From NCBI RefSeq assembly GCF_022539665.2, contig NC_081331.1, positions 13,920,638-13,984,637 on the forward strand: a DNA stretch of 64,000 bases, read 5' to 3'. Of the stretch, positions 34,817 through 46,148 are shown in pieces. Positions within the stretch are counted from its first letter, which is position 1, and every line of letters begins with the position of its first letter. This DNA comes from Daphnia carinata (taxonomy: Eukaryota; Arthropoda; Branchiopoda; Diplostraca; Daphniidae). Under the pieces are notes generated by a model that made no database searches, was not told the origin of the DNA, and saw nothing but the letters and a program-made list of their open reading frames with translations. A program made the translations under genes and the position numbers.

Positions 34817-34906
34817 AAATTGGGTCAACAAAGCAATGAAAGTGTTGAAGCAGCGCTCCCTTCGCCGACTATATAAACTCGTCCACAGTCGTTCCAAGTC
34901 ATCAGT
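34817..34906 (+). promoter_or_regulatory. Promoter of the 34936 cuticle gene
   Basis: A perfect WAWNTRGGTCA site (34817-34827) lies 49 bases before TATATAAA (34870-34877); TCAGT is at 34902-34906. Confidence 0.8.
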
Positions 34907-34935
34907 TGTTCAACTCGTCATCCCAAAACAACATC

Positions 34936-35604
34936 ATGAAACTGGTAAAACAATTTCTTCGCTATATACGCCTTTCAACATTTAATCCTGAAAACCTTTT
35001 CTCTTATTTTTAACAGTTCATCGTCGCCGCCGTCTTGGCTGTTGCTGCCGCCGCTCCTTCCAGCTACGAGCCGGCCTACAAAGCCCCTGCTCCCTATGGC
35101 GCTCCTAGCTACAAGGATAACAAGTACGCCGACATCAAGGTGACCAGCCAATCTGATGAGCGCAACATCGATGGCAGCGGTGCATGGAGGTATTTTATCC
35201 ACACTATTTTTACTTCCCTTTTTTTCAAATTCAATTCAGCTTTGCAATTTGCTTTAACCTGAAATTGTAATTTGTTTCTTAGCTACGCCCAGTCTGACTA
35301 CACCACCCGTGACGAGTCGTACGCCCAGAAGAAATTCCAAGGCAAAACCTACGACTCTTACGGCAAAGAATCCTACGGTGAAGTCCACGGCAACACCAAC
35401 AAGGGAGCTTCCTACTGGATTTCCCCAGAAGGCGAGCGATTCACTTTAACCTGGGCTGCCGATGAGGCCGGTTTCGCTCCCAAGGGTGACCACTTGCCCG
35501 TTGCTCCCGTCCACGTCTACGAACTTCCAGTGGCCCCAGTCCATGAGTACGTTCTCCCCGTTGCCCCCGCCCTCCCCTACAAACGCACCGGACTCGGCTA
35601 TTAA
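34936..35604 (+). CDS. RR-1 cuticle protein, array member 6, AP-repeat subgroup (167 aa)
   Basis: Exons are 34936-34944, 35017-35189 and 35283-35604. This is the leftmost gene of the subgroup whose spacer ends in KDNKYADI(K/T)VTSQSDERN. Its spacer is short (YEPAYKAPAPYGAPSY), a reduced form of the AP(A/S)Y repeats in later genes. Exon 3 opens with SYAQSDYTTRDESYAQKKF and GKTYDSYGKESYGEVH. The RR motif is at about residues 97-134 ([34 protein letters not shown]). The tail has two decapeptide units and ends in ALPYKRTGLGY. Intron 2 is recognisably homologous to that of the genes at 37660, 42434 and 43957. AATAAA is at 35786-35791. Confidence 0.93.
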
Positions 35605-37659
35605 AATCCTGAATCGAACTGTATTTGTACGGGAGACACCCAAATATCGTGTCATCTATCCTAGAACTGTACCAATGTAATTTATTGGTGAGAAAAAAAA
35701 TATATTTTACCTGCGCTCACGTTCAAAAAATGTCTAGCAACGCCTTTCGTTTATTTCAAAAGAACTCGGGAATGTTTATTAGCTCAATAAAGTTTCTCCC
35801 CCCTGAGAACGTTGTTTAACACATAAAGCTCTTTCGGGGTCTGTAAACATCAAGTTGTGATGTTAAATGATACTTACGAATTTGGACTAGGGTTTTCCCA
35901 TATCAACGCTAGAAAGTTGGGCAATGCGCAAAGGCAAAAGAGCGATGAAGAATTTTCGAGTGAGAAACCTTGACGCTTTCTCGAGTGTCATGCAACAAAA
36001 TATGTGCAAATTAAATTCTTTTGTAGTAGGTGGCAAACTTGATTTTTGCTTTTCAAAGAAACGTAATCATGTCCAACGTCCAAAGGGACCACCTTCGTCA
36101 AGATCTTACTTCCAAGCGCTGATGGCATTTCATTTTTGCATAAGGTCGTCCTATTCCTAATCGATTCCGCAATGCTTTGCGATTATTGCAAAAACACAAT
36201 TGTTTCAATCTCTATTGAAAACTGTTCCGGGACATTGGCCATACGGATAATGAATTTTCGTTTCCCTTTTTTATTTGAAACAGGTTTGCAATCATTTTTG
36301 GAACGCGGGAAATGGTGGATGTTGCAGAGGTGACGACACTGATTGGATGGCCATGGCCTTAATTGAATATTCATTAAAGAAATCGGAATTACGGATGCTG
36401 TCGGTTGAGTTTAGGCTATCACGAAATCAGGGATTGTCTTTCATTTGCAGCAAAAACCAAAGAAACGCTTTGTACCCGCAGCAGGGGAGAGATTTTGATG
36501 ATTCGATGACCCTGGCCTGAAAGTCTGGAGCATAACAATGAAAAATTTGCCTATAGAGCGAGATTTCACGCAACGTTGTAAAACAAAAAACAAATGCGCG
36601 CTTTCCAAATATGAGCCATCGGTTTGTCTGGTAATATTGCGTTGACTTACGATGAACGCACACCGAGTGCAGCCACTTTCTATTCAGCTTCATAATATTT
36701 TCAACGAATCACTATATATTCGGCGTGATTTGACGGTGACATGTTTATCATTATGGCTCATCATAACGAGAATTTAAAAATAGAATAACTTAGATTTCTT
36801 CAATGAAATCTTTGTGTATGGCTATTGGAAGGCCGGTGTGATTTTTGCGAAAGCGAATCACGGGTGAAAGTCACGGACATTCGACGCACCTTTTATGGGA
36901 GTTTGAACAACAGAAAACAGACGTCTTTGCAGACTCGGTGTCTGACGCAACGGATCGACTGGTGGAGGAACTTGTTGGTGCATTTGGCTCTAAAGGAGAG
37001 AGCGTTAAGTGATGCTGTTATTTTTTTCTTGCCACGGTGTTGCTAAAAAAAAAAAATAATTCAGGTAGACTCGTTTAATATCAGCGGCCCAGAACTTTGC
37101 CGTGGGCTTACCTCTGGTGAAACGGTAGTTGCGCTCTGCGCATTTTGAATGCAATTAGATTGCAAACATATGTTTTATTTATAGTAAATATCAGTTTCAC
37201 CCGTAAAAAGGGAACACTTTCGACGATGATTTTACCTTGTATAATTATTACACGTATTACACTTGGTGGTTTGAAGCTCTGCGTGTGGGCGTGCAGCTTG
37301 AAAAAGGGCGTGGTAGATATGGCCAAGAAGTACTGCTCAAGAGCTGAAGAACAACAGATGAACAGTTAGGCATAGGGACGGAAAGATTCGCATTAAACAT
37401 TGCTTTAAGATGGGATTGAAATGTCTAAGCTCAATGAGCACTGAAATCAAGTAGAGCTGTAATGTTTTAGCCCTCTCCAGCTTTTCTCTTATATGTTCAG
37501 CAGCTAACTCGGACATTGTAATTATAATGATTAAAAGTTGCAAAATTATTTGATAGTCTTCGCGTTATATTTCCTCGTGTTTCACACCAGCAACACAAAA
37601 AGTATTAAGGCATAAAACACATGGATTTAAATTATTCTTTCGATCGGGTTTTCAATAAC
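35605..37659. other. Two-kilobase spacer at the first strand switch
   Basis: This spacer lies between a plus gene and a convergent minus gene. It contains a GTGAAAGTCA...GACGCAACGGATCGAC segment (about 36863-36960) resembling one at 50991-51095, and no supported gene. Open frames of 60-88 codons have no motifs. Confidence 0.45.
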
Positions 37660-38389
37660 TTAGTAGATCTTGTAGCCTTTGCCGTTGAATGGGGGGAGAG
37701 CGGGGGCAACGGGGAGAACGTATTCGTGGACGGGAGCGACTGGGAGCTCGTAGACGTGGACGGGGGCAACGGGCAAGTGGTCACCCTTGGGCTGGAAACC
37801 GGCCTCATCAGCAACCCAGGTCAAAGTGAATCGCTGGCCCTCTGGAGAGATCCAGTAAGAGGATCCTTTGTTGGTGTTACCGTAGACATCACCGTACGAT
37901 TCTTTGCCATAAGAGTCGTAGGTAACTCCTTGGAATTTCTTCTGGGCGTAGGACTCATCACGGGTGGTGTAGTCAGACTGGGCGTAGCTAAGAAACAAAT
38001 TGCAATTTCAGGTTGAAGCACATTGCGATCTCAATGTTCAGGTTAAATGTTTAAAAAGCGATGAAATACCTCCATGCACCACTGCCATCGATGTTGCGCT
38101 CGTCGGATTGGCTGGTGACGGTGATGTCGGCGTACTTGTTGTCCTTGTAGGCTGGTGCAGAGTAGGCAGGTGCGGGGTAGGCGGGTGCGGAGTAAGCTGG
38201 TGCGGAGTAGGCTGGAGCAGGGTACTTCGGTGCAGAGTAGCTCGGGGTCGGGTAGCTGGGAGCCTTGTAGCTGGAAGGGGCAGCGGCAGCAACGGCCAAG
38301 AGAGCGGCGATGATGAACTGCAATAGACATTTGACAATGAGCAAGAATTGAAATGAGTTTGATGATTTATTGTTGCTCACCAGCTTCAT
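37660..38389 (-). CDS. RR-1 cuticle protein, array member 7, chimeric tail (194 aa)
   Basis: Exons on the minus strand are 38381-38389, 38070-38317 and 37660-37987. After the signal peptide (MKLFIIAALLAVAAAAP) comes a long spacer of AP(A/S)Y and related pentads (about 35 residues), then KDNKYADITVTSQSDERN. Exon 3 has SYAQSDYTTRDESYAQKKF and GVTYDSYGKESYGDVYG; the RR motif is at about residues 122-159 ([19 protein letters not shown]). The end is unusual: after two decapeptide units it reads VAPALP and then switches to PFNGKGYKIY, joining the two tail types of the array. Intron 2 (82 bases) differs from that of the gene at 42434 at only about one position, which points to recent duplication or conversion. 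Confidence 0.93.
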
Positions 38390-38412
38390 GTTGAATTCGG
38401 TTGAATGAAACA

Positions 38413-38494
38413 ACTGATACAGCCAGTCTGTGAAACCCGAGCTTATATAGTCGGTGAATGGAAATACGTGATCACCCATGAAATGACCCAATTT
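38413..38494 (-). promoter_or_regulatory. Promoter of the 38389 (minus) cuticle gene
   Basis: On the minus strand: TCAGT at 38417-38413, TATATAAG at 38449-38442, and a perfect WAWNTRGGTCA site at 38494-38484, 41 bases upstream of the TATA box. Confidence 0.8.
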
Positions 38495-39307
38495 TTCACC
38501 AACTTACATTTTCATTCGGCTATGCGTGAATGTACGCATAGCTAGCCCTTCGAATCCCTTCACTTTGCCAATCCAGTTTAGATAAAGTATAATTCATTAT
38601 GAAAAGCTTAAATTTCTTCTGACCATCTCAAGTAAATCGTGATTGGTACACTTGATCGACTTTCCTATAGGCTATAGGTTATGATAGTTACTTGGATCCT
38701 GAATAGAATGACCATCACCTAAATCCACTAGTCCAAAATCTAGAGCTCAATGACAATTTAATTCTTCGGACATGGTAAACATTTATCCTTCACCAGAGCA
38801 GCCTGTCGCATCAAGGGAATCTGCTTGAATACGACTTCATGCCACCATCAATAAAAATTCAAGGATTTCACAATGAGATACTATGGAGATTCAAAACAGG
38901 CAGTGAAATATAAGCAATTTAAACGATAAATTGTAGAAGCCTAGTTCTAGCACAAGAATGTTGGGTGTGGTCGATAAAGATCCCATTACTTGCCAGACTT
39001 TTTAATCTGAAGTTGACGTATTTGATTTTTGATTGCAAAGAAACAGTTTCGATATGTCATTCGATTTCATTTAGAATAGTTTGATGCAGAATTTTTTTTT
39101 ACAGCAAAGTTATGCTATACATTATGAAATGTTACTAGTGTTCCATGAACTTATGACGTTTAATATTAGACGTAACCTTTGAAACTCAATTGTAACGAAC
39201 TGAAACGAACATGGGTACGTTGATTGCTTTTATATTTACACCACGCAACTGGCATCAAGATATAAATTACGGGACATTGCTTAAATATTCAGTTATGTTT
39301 CAGAAAT
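38495..39307. other. Intergenic spacer
   Basis: It holds a TGTAAATA element of the next minus gene (reverse strand, 39233-39240). No gene was recognised. Confidence 0.5.
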
Positions 39308-40046
39308 CTAGTAGATCTTGTAGCCCTTTCCGTTGAAGGGGATGTGGACGGGGGCGACTGGGAGTTCGTATTCATGGACGGGGGCAACTGGGAGCTCGTA
39401 TTCATGGACGGGGGCGACGGGCAAGTGGTCACCTTTGGGTTGGAATCCAGCATCATCAGCGGTCCAGGTCAAAGTGAATTTCTCGCCTTCAGGTGAAACC
39501 CAGTAGGAAGATCCCTTGTTGGTGTTGCCCATAACATCTTCGTAGGTGGCCTTTCCGTAAGAATCGTAAGCGACTCCTTGCATCTTCTTCTGGACTTGAG
39601 ACTCTTCGCGGGTAGTGTAGTCAGACTGGGCGTAGCTGTGAATTGAAACAATTCAGTTTATTAATACGCGAATCTTTGATCCTCATATTAATGGGATAAT
39701 GAATGAAATTGACTTACTTCCATTGGCTGCTGCCATCGAGATTACGTTCATCAGATTGGCTGGTGACGGTGATGTCAGCGTACTTGTTATCCTTGTAGGC
39801 TGGGGCAGAGTAGGCAGGTGCGGGGTAGGCGGGGGCGGAGTAGGCTGGTGCGGGGTAGCTTGGGGTAGGGTATTTTGGTGCAGGGTAGCTTGGGGTTGGG
39901 TAGCTGGGAGCCTTGTAGCTTGCAGCGGCAGCGACGGCCAAGACAGCGGCGATGATGAACTGTCAGTCAATGTATCAATTAGTTTAAGATCTAACATTTT
40001 CTTCAGCTCATTGAAAATTAGGAATCAAATGCCTTACGAGCTTCAT
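39308..40046 (-). CDS. RR-1 cuticle protein, array member 8 (192 aa)
   Basis: Exons on the minus strand are 40038-40046, 39718-39959 and 39308-39635. The spacer is an AP(A/S)Y repeat array as in member 7. Intron 2 falls after TGG-AA, so the junction codon is Asn instead of Ser. Exon 3 belongs to a different sub-lineage: SYAQSDYTTREESQVQKKM, then QGVAYDSYGKATYEDVM. The RR motif is at about residues 120-157 ([34 protein letters not shown]). This exon is closest to those at 41319 and 61308. The tail has two VHEYELPVAP units and VHIPFNGKGYKIY. A TGTAAATA element lies 68 bases after the stop. The promoter and flanks resemble those of the gene at 42434. Confidence 0.93.
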
Positions 40047-40072
40047 GTTGTACTGGGTTGATTTGATAAACA

Positions 40073-40148
40073 ACTGATGCTTTCGGTTCTCCATTCCTAG
40101 GCTTTTATAGCCAAGTGAATGGTGAATTACATTCAGTTGACCTAGTTG
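40073..40148 (-). promoter_or_regulatory. Promoter of the 40046 (minus) cuticle gene
   Basis: TCAGT at 40077-40073, TATAAAAG at 40109-40102, and CAACTAGGTCA at 40148-40138 (one mismatch to WAWNTRGGTCA). Confidence 0.78.
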
Positions 40149-40753
40149 TTTTGGCAGCCAAATTTCGTTCAGACTGCTGGTTTGGGCGTTGTGCGAAATT
40201 CCTGCACTCTCACCTTTCACATTAGCCACATTGTAACACTGTTTTTTCTTTGGCTAACACTTATTTTTTTCCTAGACTGTAATTTGATTGAATTAGTATT
40301 AACCTTTTTTTGATTGATGCATTGCAAATTATTTCGTTATCACACAATTTTCCTTCGTGAGCCCAGCCGCGTTTCTGCCAGGCAGTCAATGTTTTTATGC
40401 TTGGAGTGTTTCAACTAAAGGTGGAAACATTTATGCATTCGAACGGAATGTAAACGTGGAATCTCTTCGAACTTAATACAGGTTTATTCTTTCAGGCTAT
40501 CCCAGACAGGCAATAATTCCCAATTGATTTCTCAACAACATTCTATAGCTAACACATCTTGGAAATCACGGAGATGTTCGATTATTTCCTAAGCCCGTCG
40601 ATCATCAATCGGTGGTGGCAGTAGTTCTCAAGCATATGCATTAGTGTATTTGGTTTTGGGTGATATGTGTCGAACGCAATCACGACATTGCGAGAACCAC
40701 AACCTACGATGCAAATCCTAGTTAGCCATTGAAGGACGGCAATTGTCGTTTTA
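40149..40753. other. Bidirectional upstream spacer
   Basis: This 0.6 kb lies between two divergently transcribed genes (starts at 40046 minus and 40874 plus), each with its own receptor half-site at the edge. No gene was recognised. Confidence 0.55.
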
Positions 40754-40847
40754 AAAGTAGGTCGTGAAACGAAATGAAATAGAAAACGACACGCCCAATA
40801 TTTCACCGGCTATATAAACCTATCTGGAGGTAATGGAAGGCATCAGT
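40754..40847 (+). promoter_or_regulatory. Promoter of the 40874 cuticle gene
   Basis: AAAGTAGGTCG (40754-40764, last base off consensus) lies 53 bases before TATATAAA (40811-40818); TCAGT is at 40843-40847. The region strongly resembles the promoter at 43837-43930. Confidence 0.78.
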
Positions 40848-40873
40848 TGTTCAACTCTTCAACCGTTCTCAAC

Positions 40874-41640
40874 ATGAAACTTGTAAGCGTCATTTTCTTT
40901 TGCTTTTTATTGGCTTACAGTTTCATCGCTTATTGAAACGTTTCAATTTTTATTCGTTTAGTTTATGATCGCCGCACTCTTGGCCGTTGCTGCCGCTGCC
41001 CCTTCCAGCTACAAAAAGGATGTCAAAGCTCCCAGCTACCCTGCCCCAAGCTACTCCGCACCAAAGTACTCTGCACCAGCCTACTCCGCCCCCGCCTACC
41101 CCGCACCAGCCTACTCCGCCCCCGCTTACTCCGCACCAGCTTACTCCGCACCAGCCTACAAAGATAACAACTACGCTGACATCACCGTCACCAGCCAATC
41201 CGATGTACGCAACCTCGATGGCAGCAGCCAATGGAGGTAAGTCAATTTCATTCATTATCCCATTAATATGGGGATTAAAGATTCGCATACTAATAAATTG
41301 AATTGTTTCAATTCACAGCTACGCCCAGTCTGACTACACTACCCGCGAAGAGTCCCAAGTTCAGAAGAAGATGCAAGGAGTCGCTTACGATTCTTACGGA
41401 AAGGCCACCTACGAAGATGTTATCGGCAACACCAACAAGGGATCTTCCTACTGGATCTCCCCAGAAGGCCAGAAATTCACTTTGACTTGGATTGCCGATA
41501 AGAACGGATTCCAGCCAAAGGGTGACCACTTGCCCGTTGCTCCCGTCCACGTCTACGAGCTCCCAGTTGCCCCCGTCCACGAATACGTTCTCCCCGTTGC
41601 CCCCGCTCTCCCCTACTCCCGCACTGGACTCGGCTATTAA
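40874..41640 (+). CDS. RR-1 cuticle protein, array member 9, longest (201 aa)
   Basis: Exons are 40874-40882, 40962-41236 and 41319-41640. The spacer is the longest AP(A/S)Y run in the array, with about nine pentads after KKDVKAPSYP, ending in KDNNYADITVTSQSDVRN. The signal peptide has MIAALLAV where most members have FIVAAVLAV. Exon 3 is of the QVQKKM type (QGVAYDSYGKATYEDVI). The RR motif is at about residues 131-168 ([19 protein letters not shown]); IADKN departs from the usual VADEA. Two decapeptide units precede [17 protein letters not shown] is at 41718-41723 in an AAATAAACGCA context also seen in the gene at 43957. Confidence 0.93.
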
Positions 41641-42433
41641 ATTCCCCACTTTCGTTAGTGGAATCCGAGAACAAATCTGAATGATGTGACACATGTAAAT
41701 TTAAGTTATTGGTGTCAAATAAACGCAAAATATCTCTTTACATCCATTCAATTTTACATCTGAGGTCAAATGTGGAACACATTAAGAGTATAAAAAAATA
41801 TGCAAAGCATTTAAGAAACAGTACCAATCGATAGTCTTTTGTTCTGTAGCGATTTTGTGAATCAAATAAGTCATCATGATGCAAAAGAAGACTGAAAAAG
41901 TTCACGAATTTTTTGAGTGTCGATGCGCATTTCTATAAATAAGTTTATTGCTTTTTAGAGGTAATTTTGGGAAGTGCTCCGGCAGGATTTATGAACTTGT
42001 TACACATTATCTATGGACTACGTATTGTACTTGGCTTTATTTAGCCAATGGATAAATTTGTTTCTGCTCATTTGACTAGTCAAACGTATCGGAGAAAACA
42101 CTTGATGAAAGACGAAGGGATATCATTATGCTTGTATGGTGATGTTTTGCACCTGGATGGATGGATGAAATTCTACCTGCAATAGACGCATATACGGAAA
42201 GCAGAACATCCCATAAGCTCTGAAAGGCAGTGTGTTGCGTTAAACTATTTACGTTGAACTCATTGCCTAACGTATCCACTGGCGAAACAGCAGTGTTACC
42301 TTTGTGATTCTTCACTGTAATAAGTTGAAAGACACTTGACTATGTTGATTGCATTTATATTTACATCACCCATACGATGTTGGGATATAAATTATGGGAC
42401 ATATCTTAAAACATTCAATCGTGTGCCGGAAAT
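41641..42433. other. Convergent spacer
   Basis: It contains AATAAA of the plus gene (41718-41723) and the TGTAAATA element of the minus gene (42358-42365). Nothing else is recognised. Confidence 0.55.
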
Positions 42434-43178
42434 CTAGTAGATCTTGTAACCCTTTCCGTTGAAGGGAATGTGGACGGGGGCAACGGGGAGAACGTATTCG
42501 TGGACGGGAGCGACTGGGAGCTCGTAGACGTGGACGGGAGCAACGGGCAAGTGGTCACCCTTAGGCTGGAAACCGGCCTCATCAGCAACCCAGGTCAAAG
42601 TGAACTTCTGACCCTCAGGAGAAATCCAGTAAGAAGATCCTTTGTTGGTGTTTCCCTGGACTTCACCGTACGATTCTTTGCCATAAGAGTCGTAGGTAAC
42701 TCCTTGGAATTTCTTCTGGGCGTAGGACTCGTCACGGGTGGTGTAGTCAGACTGGGCGTAGCTAAGAAACAAATTGCAATTTCAGGTTGAAGCACATTGC
42801 GATCTCAATGTTCAGGTTGAATGTTTAAAAAGCGATGAAATACCTCCATGCACCACTTCCATCGATGTTGCGCTCGTCGGATTGGCTGGTGACGGTGATG
42901 TCGGCGTACTTGTTGTCCTTGTAGGCTGGTGCAGAGTAGGCAGGTGCGGGGTAGGCGGGGGCGGAGTAGGTTGGTGCGGGGTAGCTAGGGGTAGGGTACT
43001 TCGGTGCAGGGTAGCTTGGGGTAGGGTAGCTGGGAGCCTTGTAGCTGGAAGGAGCAGCGGCAGCGACGGCCAAGAGAGCGGCGATGATGAACTATCAACA
43101 AAAATAGAAATGAGTATAAAATTTTAAATTCGTTTAACCTCCTTGAGAGTTAGGGATAAATTGTCTTACGAGCTTCAT
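42434..43178 (-). CDS. RR-1 cuticle protein, array member 10, mosaic of two neighbours (194 aa)
   Basis: Exons on the minus strand are 43170-43178, 42844-43091 and 42434-42761. Exon lengths equal those of member 7 (37660-38389), and intron 2 differs from that gene at about one of 82 positions. The AP(A/S)Y spacer and the QKKF-GVTYDSYGKESYGEVQG segment are also of that type. The promoter, leader, start codon context and 3' flank instead resemble member 8 (39308-40046). The end is the regular VHIPFNGKGYKIY. The RR motif is at about residues 122-159 ([19 protein letters not shown]). The pattern suggests that a member-7-like body was copied into a member-8-like locus. Confidence 0.93.
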
Positions 43179-43204
43179 GTTGTACTCGGTTGATTTGATA
43201 AACA

Positions 43205-43280
43205 ACTGATGGTTTCGGTCCTCGGTGTTTGTGCTTATATAGTGGAGTGAATGGCATAGAACATGCAGCTGACCTAGTTG
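43205..43280 (-). promoter_or_regulatory. Promoter of the 43178 (minus) cuticle gene
   Basis: TCAGT at 43209-43205, TATATAAG at 43241-43234, and CAACTAGGTCA at 43280-43270, the same site sequence and spacing as upstream of the gene at 40046. Confidence 0.78.
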
Positions 43281-43836
43281 TTTTGCAGCCAGTTTCGTTC
43301 AAGTAGTATAGGTTTGGGCGTTGTGCAAAAAAATAGCTCACACTCTCACTTTTCACACTAGCCACATTTACAGATTCTTTTGGCTGATACGTGTTTTCTT
43401 TTCATTCTCTTCGATTGTGAGATTGGAACTGAATATTGATAACCCATGATCAAGCAATTATTCATTATTGCTCAATTTTCTTTATGGGCAAGTCCTTGTC
43501 AAGCTGTCAGTTTAAAGTAAAAGCAGTGGTATAAAAAACAAATGATTTTACTGTGTCATTTAATTTTCGTTATCTCAGCAAGCCACACTTGCTGTATTTA
43601 TGAACTGTAAATAAAAATGAAATCTGTTTGAATTGAATCTACGTTTATACCTCAATACTATTTGATATTGACTATGGGTTTACAGAAAGCAATGAAGCAC
43701 TGACCACCAGCGTATTGGTTTTACTGCCTCTTCTTTAATGCAATCATCTCATTTGCATGGGAATGAATGTGATCTAGTTTTAGCCTGGAATGCAAACTTT
43801 AATTCACCACCAAAGGACGGTGATCGTCACGTACAA
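43281..43836. other. Bidirectional upstream spacer
   Basis: About 0.55 kb between divergent genes. It repeats the arrangement at 40149-40753, and the left part (TTTGGGCGTTGTGC, CACTCTCAC, GCCACATT) is similar to that spacer, as expected if a divergent pair was duplicated. Confidence 0.55.
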
Positions 43837-43930
43837 AAAGTAGGTCAGGAAACGAAATGAAATGGAAAACGACACACCCAGTTTCTTGCCGGCTATATAA
43901 ACCCGTCTGAAGGTGAACGAAGACATCAGT
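43837..43930 (+). promoter_or_regulatory. Promoter of the 43957 cuticle gene
   Basis: A perfect WAWNTRGGTCA site (43837-43847) lies 53 bases before TATATAAA (43894-43901); TCAGT is at 43926-43930. Confidence 0.8.
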
Positions 43931-43956
43931 CGTTCAACTCTTCAACTGTAGTCAAC

Positions 43957-44634
43957 ATGAAATTTGTAAACTACATTTCTTTTGATTTTACTGGCTTACA
44001 CAGTTTCATTATTTAACGAAAACTTTCTGTTTCTTTTCGTAGTTTGTCGTTGCCGCTTTCTTGGCCGTCGCTGCCGCAGCGCCTTCCAGCTACAAGCCGG
44101 AATACAAAGCTCCCAGCTACCCCGCTCCAGCCTACTCTGCACCAAGCTACAACAAGGATAACAAATACGCCGACATCACCGTCACCAGCCAATCTGATGA
44201 GCGCAACATCGATGGCAGTGGTGCATGGAGGTATTTCATCGCTTTTCAAAAATTCAACTTGAACATTGAGGTTGCAATTTGCTTTAAACTGAAATTGTAA
44301 TTTGTTTCTTAGCTACGCCCAGTCTGACTACACCACCCGTGACGAGTCCTACGCCCAGAAGAAATTCCAAGGCAAAACCTACGACTCTTACGGCAAAGAA
44401 TCGTACGGTGAAGTCCAGGGACACACCAACAAGGGATCTTCTTACTACATCTCCCCCGAAGGCCAGAAGATCACTTTGACCTGGGTTGCCGATGAGGGAG
44501 GTTTCCAGCCCAAGGGTGACCACTTGCCCGTCGCTCCCGTCCACGTCTACGAGCTCCCAGTAGCTCCCGTTCACGAATACGTTCTCCCCGTCGCACCCGC
44601 TCTGCCTTACAAACGCACCGGACTCGGCTACTAA
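43957..44634 (+). CDS. RR-1 cuticle protein, array member 11 (172 aa)
   Basis: Exons are 43957-43965 (Met-Lys-Phe), 44043-44230 and 44313-44634. The signal peptide is MKFFVVAAFLAVAAAAP and the spacer (YKPEYKAPSYPAPAYSAPSY) has only a few AP pentads, intermediate between member 2 and the long-spacer genes. Exon 3 is of the QKKF-GKTYDSYGKESYGEV type, closest to the gene at 34936. The RR motif is at about residues 102-139 ([34 protein letters not shown]). Two decapeptide units precede ALPYKRTGLGY, an end shared only with 34936. AATAAA is at 44696-44701. Confidence 0.93.
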
Positions 44635-46036
44635 TTTGAATGATTTTGTGATTGAAATCTGTATGTAAACGTGGAAGTCTAACTTATTGAAGTCAAATAA
44701 ACGCAAACTATGTTCGATATCTGTTCAGCGTGATCGAATAGGATGTGGACAGTTAGGAAACACACACGTTATTGCTACGAAATCGAAAAGACCCAAACTC
44801 GGCCTAACGTAATGGCATTCTTACGATGCCGCTGTCCATTGTACGAAATGTATGGCCATCCTCATCTCATTTGAGACGTGGGGTTCCCGTAGAGTGGTTA
44901 TAATTCTTACACTGTAATCTGTTTCTCAGCGTTCGGTTTTCGCTACCACCTGATTTCTTTTTCCGTCCATAAAACTACAGGTATGGCATGTTACACAACA
45001 ACTTACCCGATGATAGTCGCAGTCCTCGATCTAGTAGTACCATTTACTACAACATAAAGATCGAGTCCGTTAACTCAGTTCAGAACTTGTAGGTTATTGG
45101 TTAGACTTCTATCTGCAACCAGGTGGCCTGATATCGAGCAATGACTCTCTTCCATATACGCAAAACTCTTTTCTACATACAACATATTTACATAGCAGTT
45201 ATTACTAATAGTAGTTAGGAGTAATGTCGAGTTTGATACGTTTAATTAACCTGCTTAACAGCCGTGGTAATTCTATGGTGGGATTGGCAAAGAAAAAAAA
45301 AATTTAACCACCTTTAAATGCAAGCCGCAATACAATATGGATCCAGAATCCTTGACTTTGACCTCCCATATATTTACCATCAAGCAGGATGTGAATTTTT
45401 TGTTTACTGGATTAACATGAAATGCCCAGTTTGAAACTGCTATTGGCATTCAAGGGGAAACCCAAACGATTGTCTGCGAAGCGAGTCGTGAGCGAAAGTC
45501 AAAGTCAGGGACGTCTGGAGGACCTTGCGCATTCTTCGATACTCGTTCGAAAACGCGGACGCGAGGTATGTCTTTGACTTTCGAAGAATTCGGCCGCAAA
45601 AACTGGGTCAGTCAGACTACTTTAAGCAAAACCTCAACACTTAATTATGCACTCCTGCCGGCCTTTAATTTTCCAAACAAGAGACACCCTCTTTTTCTCA
45701 CGTAAAACAAGGAGTTCGTCCAGCTCGTACAAATTCATTCAAACTTACCTGTTTTACGGCCATTGCTTCTATGTCATTCCAATCTTTCATTGTTACGACA
45801 CTTGTTCATTTAAAACGTGCGGATAAAAACTATTTAAATCTAAATTACAAAAACAGTTTTGTTTGGAAAATTCATTACGTTTTTTGTAAGAATAAAATTA
45901 CTTATGGAAATCACAATTCGAAATGGGTGAAATCTCAATGAAAGGGAAAGGGCGTGATGAACTCCCGCTGAGCGACAGATAACTTGGCGTCGAGAGTGAA
46001 AATGCCAATCGTTCAGTGTTCTGTGAATGTAAAGAA
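44635..46036. other. Intergenic spacer with an orphan receptor-type site
   Basis: It contains AATAAA of the upstream gene (44696-44701), a GCGAAAGTCAAAGTC segment near 45492, and a perfect AAACTGGGTCA at 45600-45610 with no TATA box following. No gene was recognised. Confidence 0.45.
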
Positions 46037-46122
46037 AAACTGGGTCGACAAGCGGAGGCGTCCAAGTGTCCATCCCACCTTTGACTATAAAAACATGAGC
46101 CTGGCCAACGCAAACCATCAGT
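46037..46122 (+). promoter_or_regulatory. Promoter of the 46149 cuticle gene
   Basis: AAACTGGGTCG (46037-46047, last base off consensus), TATAAAA at 46086-46092, and TCAGT at 46118-46122. Confidence 0.76.
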
Positions 46123-46148
46123 CTACAAGCCTATCACTCACCGTCAAC

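Noticed and set aside
37621-38016. Long antisense open frames over third exons, reading like DVDGSNGQVVTLGLE (also at 41308, 44284, 47528, 52014, 55344 and others)
   Set aside because: They mirror the coding strand's conserved codons (LPVAP, GDH, VAD). They lack signal peptides and splice logic, and recur only because the sense exons are paralogous.
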